From: Sesamum alatum
Taxonomy: Eukaryota; Streptophyta; Magnoliopsida; Lamiales; Pedaliaceae
Assembly: GCA_034509735.1 (NCBI GenBank)
Contig: JACGWO010000006.1
Location: 14,138,645-14,202,644, forward strand
Direction: 5' to 3'
Length of the DNA: 64,000 nucleotides
A program made the position numbers and the translations under genes. The notes under the pieces were generated by a model that searched no databases, was not told where the DNA came from, and saw nothing but the letters and a program-made list of their open reading frames with translations. Numbering within the stretch: the stretch's first letter is position 1; each line of letters starts with the position of its first letter. Positions 60,699 to 64,000 of this stretch are shown here, piece after piece.

Positions 60699-63600
60699 AT
60701 ATTTAAGAACCCACTTTCCACCATTCTTGAGACAAACAAATTCGATGGAAAAAACTACAACGACTGGTTGCGCAATCTCAAGATAGTCCTAGATTACGAG
60801 AACCAAGGCTACGTCATGGAGAAGCCTCTCCCTAGGACCTTACCGGAGGGATCCACGCCAGAAGAACGTGAGACGTTTGAGACTTGGCATAAGGATAACC
60901 GGAAGGTCCGTAGCATCATACTTGCTTCGATGACCAATGAGATTCAGAAGCAATATGAAAGGCTAGACGATGTCCCTTCCATTATGGCTCGTCTTAAGGA
61001 TTGCTATGCAGTCCCGGACCGGCATACTAGGTATGTCACGATCAAGGCGTTCTTTGGAACGAAAATGACAGAAGGATCTTCTGTACAAGAGCACGGGGTT
61101 AAAATGCTTACCCTGGTAGAAAAGCTCGAGGACCTAAAGGCAGGTCTCGACAATGAAACATACATAGATGTGATCCTTCAGTCACTCCCACCCTCCTTTG
61201 ACCAATTTATCGTCAACTACAACATGAATGCACTTGAGAAGGGCATTCATGAGTTGATCAATATGTTGGTGCAATACGAGGCAACGACTAAGAAGTCCAC
61301 GCCTTCGGTATTGTTTGGAGGTGCTTCGACTTCTAATACGAAAGGCAAGGGTGCCGGACGTTGGAAGGAGAAGAAAGGGAAGGGAAAGGCCGTCAAAGCA
61401 GCTACGAACACTAAGAGTGTTCCCATTGCCAAAGAGGGAAAGGCAAAGGAAAGGGAAAGGTTGTCTCCAGGCAACAGTCGAAGGCATATGACATATGTAT
61501 CAACTGCCGTGAGAAAGGGCATTGGAAGAGAGAGTGCCCCAAACTCTTCTCGAACCAAGGTATATATGTGATTGAGGTTAATATGGTCACTAGTTCTGCC
61601 TCTTGGGTATTAGATACCGGCTGTGGAGCTCACATTTGCAATGATTTGCAGGTGTTGAAAAGAAGCAGAAAACTGGGTAGCGGGGACATGATCCTGAAGC
61701 TTGGGAATGGCAAGGCCATCTCGGCAGAAGCAGTAGGATCTGCCACTCTAGTGATTAGTGATAGTATTAGCATAGATTTAGAGCAAGTTTATTTTGTACC
61801 CAGTATGATTAAAAACATCATTTCCATTCCATTGTTGGACAATAGTGGTTATGAGTTTAGAATCAATAAAAATTGCTTTTATTTGATGAGGTGTGGAAAT
61901 GCTCATCTACTTGGTACATTGCATAACGGACTCTATATCTTGCAACAAACGAATTTCGTCCTCAATGCACAACACAAATGAAAATTAGATAATAACGGGA
62001 ACGCACGTCTGTGGCACGCTAGGCTAGGTCACATATATCCCAAGATAGGATGAAAAGGTTGGTAGACTCAAAGAACCTAGAGGTTGGGGACTTGAGCGAT
62101 CTACCAACTTGTGAGTCCTGTCTAAGAGGAAAAATGACCAAGAAGCCCTTTGTAGGACAAAGCAGGCTTGCCACAGGTCTGTTGGACTTGGTCCATACAG
62201 ATGTATGTGGACCACTAAGGACGCAGGCCCGAGGTGGGTTTTCCTACTTCATAACCTTTACCGATGATCATTCACGGTATGGTTATGTTTACATGATGAG
62301 GTACAAGTCTGAAGCTCTTGAGAGGTTTAAAGAATTCAGACTTGAAGTGGAGAACCAAACCAACTGCAAAATTAAAATCCGTCGGTCGGACCGAGGCGGT
62401 GAGTACCTTAGTACGGAGTTCCTAGATTATCTAAAAAACATGGTATAATGTCAGAATGGACACCTCCAGGAACACCGCAGTTAAATGGTGTCTTTGAAAG
62501 GAGGAATCGAACCCTGTTGGACATGGTTCGATCCATGATGAGTTTTACCAAATTGCCCTTATCGTTTTGGGGCTATGGACTAGAAACGGCGGCCAAATTG
62601 TTGAATTTAGCGCCTACTAGTACATTGACCCAAACGCCATATGAGATATGGCACGGCAAGCCTGCATCCTACAACTACTTGAAAGTGTGGGGTAGCCCCG
62701 CATACGTCAAGAGGTTAGTAGGAGATAAGTTAGAATCTAGGTCTAGCTTATGCAGGTTCGTTGGATACCCTAAAGAAACTGCGGGTTATTACTTTTATGA
62801 CCCCTTGGAACAAAAGGTCTTTGTTTCAAGAAACGCAGTATTCTTGGAGCAAGGCTTCACGGAGGATATCCAACCTGATGAGCTGATCCTTGAGGAATCA
62901 AGTGATGGAATCCAGCCATCAGAGGATGCCGCGGAACCCTCACTTAGAGGATTCAGGATAGACAGCCGAAGGGCTGACCAACCTCGAGAGATCCAACATG
63001 CTAGGCATGAAGGACAGCCTCAGGAACAGCCAGCCCCGGTTCTTGAACCACCGGCTCCGATACAGTCAGCGCCCACAGTCACCACTGACGTTCCCGTTCT
63101 CCGTAGGTTCACTAGAGAGTCCAGACCTCCAGTGAGATATGGCTTTCTAGGTGCGACCGATCTTTTGGATAACGATCCTAAGACTTATGGAGAAGCGATG
63201 TCTGACATCGACTCCGGGAAATGGCTTGAGGCCATGAAAGCCGAAATGGACTCCATGAGCGAGAACCAAGTTTGGAGTCTTGTAGATCCACCGAAAGGTG
63301 TTAAGCCAGTCGGTTGTAAGTGGGTCTACAAGCGCAAACTTGGCGTTGATGGAGAAGTCACAACCTTTAAGGCTAGGCTTGTAGCTAAGGGATACACTCA
63401 ACGACCCGGGGTCGATTTTGAGGATACCTACTCGCCAGTAGCCATGGCTAAATCCATTCGGATTCTGCTCGCTATAGCAGCATGGTATGACTATGAGATA
63501 TGGCAGATGGACGTGAAAACGGCCTTCCTCAACGGTTTCGTTGAAGAAGAGATCTACATGGATCAGCCGCAGGGTTTCACGGTCACTGGAGAAGAACAGA

Positions 63601-64000
63601 AAGTCTGTCATCTCCAGAAGTCCATCTATGGCCTCAAACAAGCCTCCCGAAGTTGGAACATTCGCTTTGATGAAGTAATACGGGGTTGTGACTTCATCAA
63701 AAACGAATCCGACCCTTGTGTATACAAGAAGGTCCGTGGGAGCCCAATAGTGTTCCTAGTGCTTTATGTGGATGACATTCTGCTCATTGGTAATGACGTT
63801 GGAATGTTAGGAAACACAAAAGCATGGTTGTCAACCCAATTTTCCATGAAGGACTTGGGTGAAGCCTCCTACATCTTAGGCATCCAGATTGTCAGGGACA
63901 GATCTAAAAGGATGTTAGGACTCACCCAAAACTCGTATATGGAGAAAGTCCTAAAGAGATATCGAATGGACAACTCCAAATGAGGATTCCTTCCAATGAG
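60699..64000 (+). pseudogene. Copia gag-pol of F3, broken, runs off the window
   Basis: The gag start is lost (ATA at 60699, where F2 has ATG). Recognisable domains are gag, CCHC knuckle (in a shifted frame), protease LDTGCGAHIC (about 61606-61635), GAG-pre-integrase, integrase (HTDVCGP, SDRGGEY), and reverse transcriptase with YVDDIL up to NSK. Breaks: one-base deletion at about 61437, TGA at 61979-61981 (CGA in F2), two-base insertion near 62035, deletion near 62435, and TGA at 63981-63983 (CGA in F2). The rest of RNase H lies outside the window. Confidence 0.93.

Larger units (their letters stand above)
53877..64000 (+). mobile_element. Copia element F3 (family A), inserted in the R 5' LTR; 3' part outside the window
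   Basis: 5' LTR (53877-55324 and 58310-58486, split by B2), PBS, full leader, then gag-pol to the window edge. The expected left TSD is TATAA (53872-53876). Confidence 0.92.

Noticed and set aside
63981..63983. TGA as programmed stop readthrough within pol
   Set aside because: It lies inside the RT region and F2 has CGA there. CpG deamination in decayed copies is the simpler explanation, though the repeat at one site is reported as a finding.

Overview
This is a stretch of plant nuclear DNA, most likely from a eudicot angiosperm. The evidence is an intron-bearing gene with plant-type splice sites and many nested plant LTR retrotransposons. No bacterial, phage or CRISPR genes are present. One host protein-coding gene is supported: a four-coding-exon biotin/lipoate protein ligase family gene (LPLA-like) on the minus strand at 27648-33382, with an upstream 5' UTR exon. 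Nearly everything else is transposable-element DNA in various states of decay.

Left arm (1-23930). A minus-strand Ty1/Copia element (E1, LTR family B) runs off the left edge and ends at 6417. It sits inside the gag of an older Ty3/Gypsy element (Athila-like, 6418-11727, resuming 16571-~16950). The LTR of that Gypsy element is split by a 4.84 kb non-coding LTR element (LARD/TRIM-like, 11728-16570). This element has 0.3 kb LTRs, a PBS-like site, a 7-unit tandem array and a polypurine tract. Its right end carries an LTR followed directly by an inverted partial LTR, and the whole unit is flanked by ATCTA/ATCTA. Next come about 1.65 kb of organelle-like DNA with a 500-base N gap (17751-18250), a poorly characterised stretch, and a 5'-truncated minus-strand Copia element (E2, 20179-23930).

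Middle (23931-35104). AT-rich intergenic DNA contains a 1.28 kb hAT-like non-autonomous element (25364-26647) with a near-perfect 8 bp target duplication. The LPLA gene and its upstream region follow.

Right arm (35105-64000). This is a nest of Copia elements of one family (A; LTRs about 2 kb, PBS for initiator Met tRNA, leader about 2.2 kb, one gag-pol frame of about 1350 codons). The minus-strand element R (35105-37214 plus 46825-53876) was entered twice. The forward element F2 (37215-46824) landed in its RNase H region with TSD TGCTG. The forward element F3 (53877 to beyond the window) landed in its 5' LTR. F3's own LTR is broken by the 5' part of a family B element (B2, 55325-58309). All gag-pol copies carry stops or frameshifts; F2 is the least damaged.

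The features most worth a second look are cis-elements in the Copia leaders: a GC-rich low-complexity island after the PBS, a pair of CACGA-N-TCGTG palindromes about 80 bp apart, and a TATAAATA box about 100 bp upstream of gag, all shared by two LTR families. Others are a roughly 100 bp LTR block shared between LTR families that differ elsewhere, the palindromic end of the LARD-like element, loss of the PBS in F2, and a 165 bp organelle-like insert in R. No undescribed multi-gene system was found. Family assignments rest on recognised motifs and comparison between copies inside the window, not on database searches.
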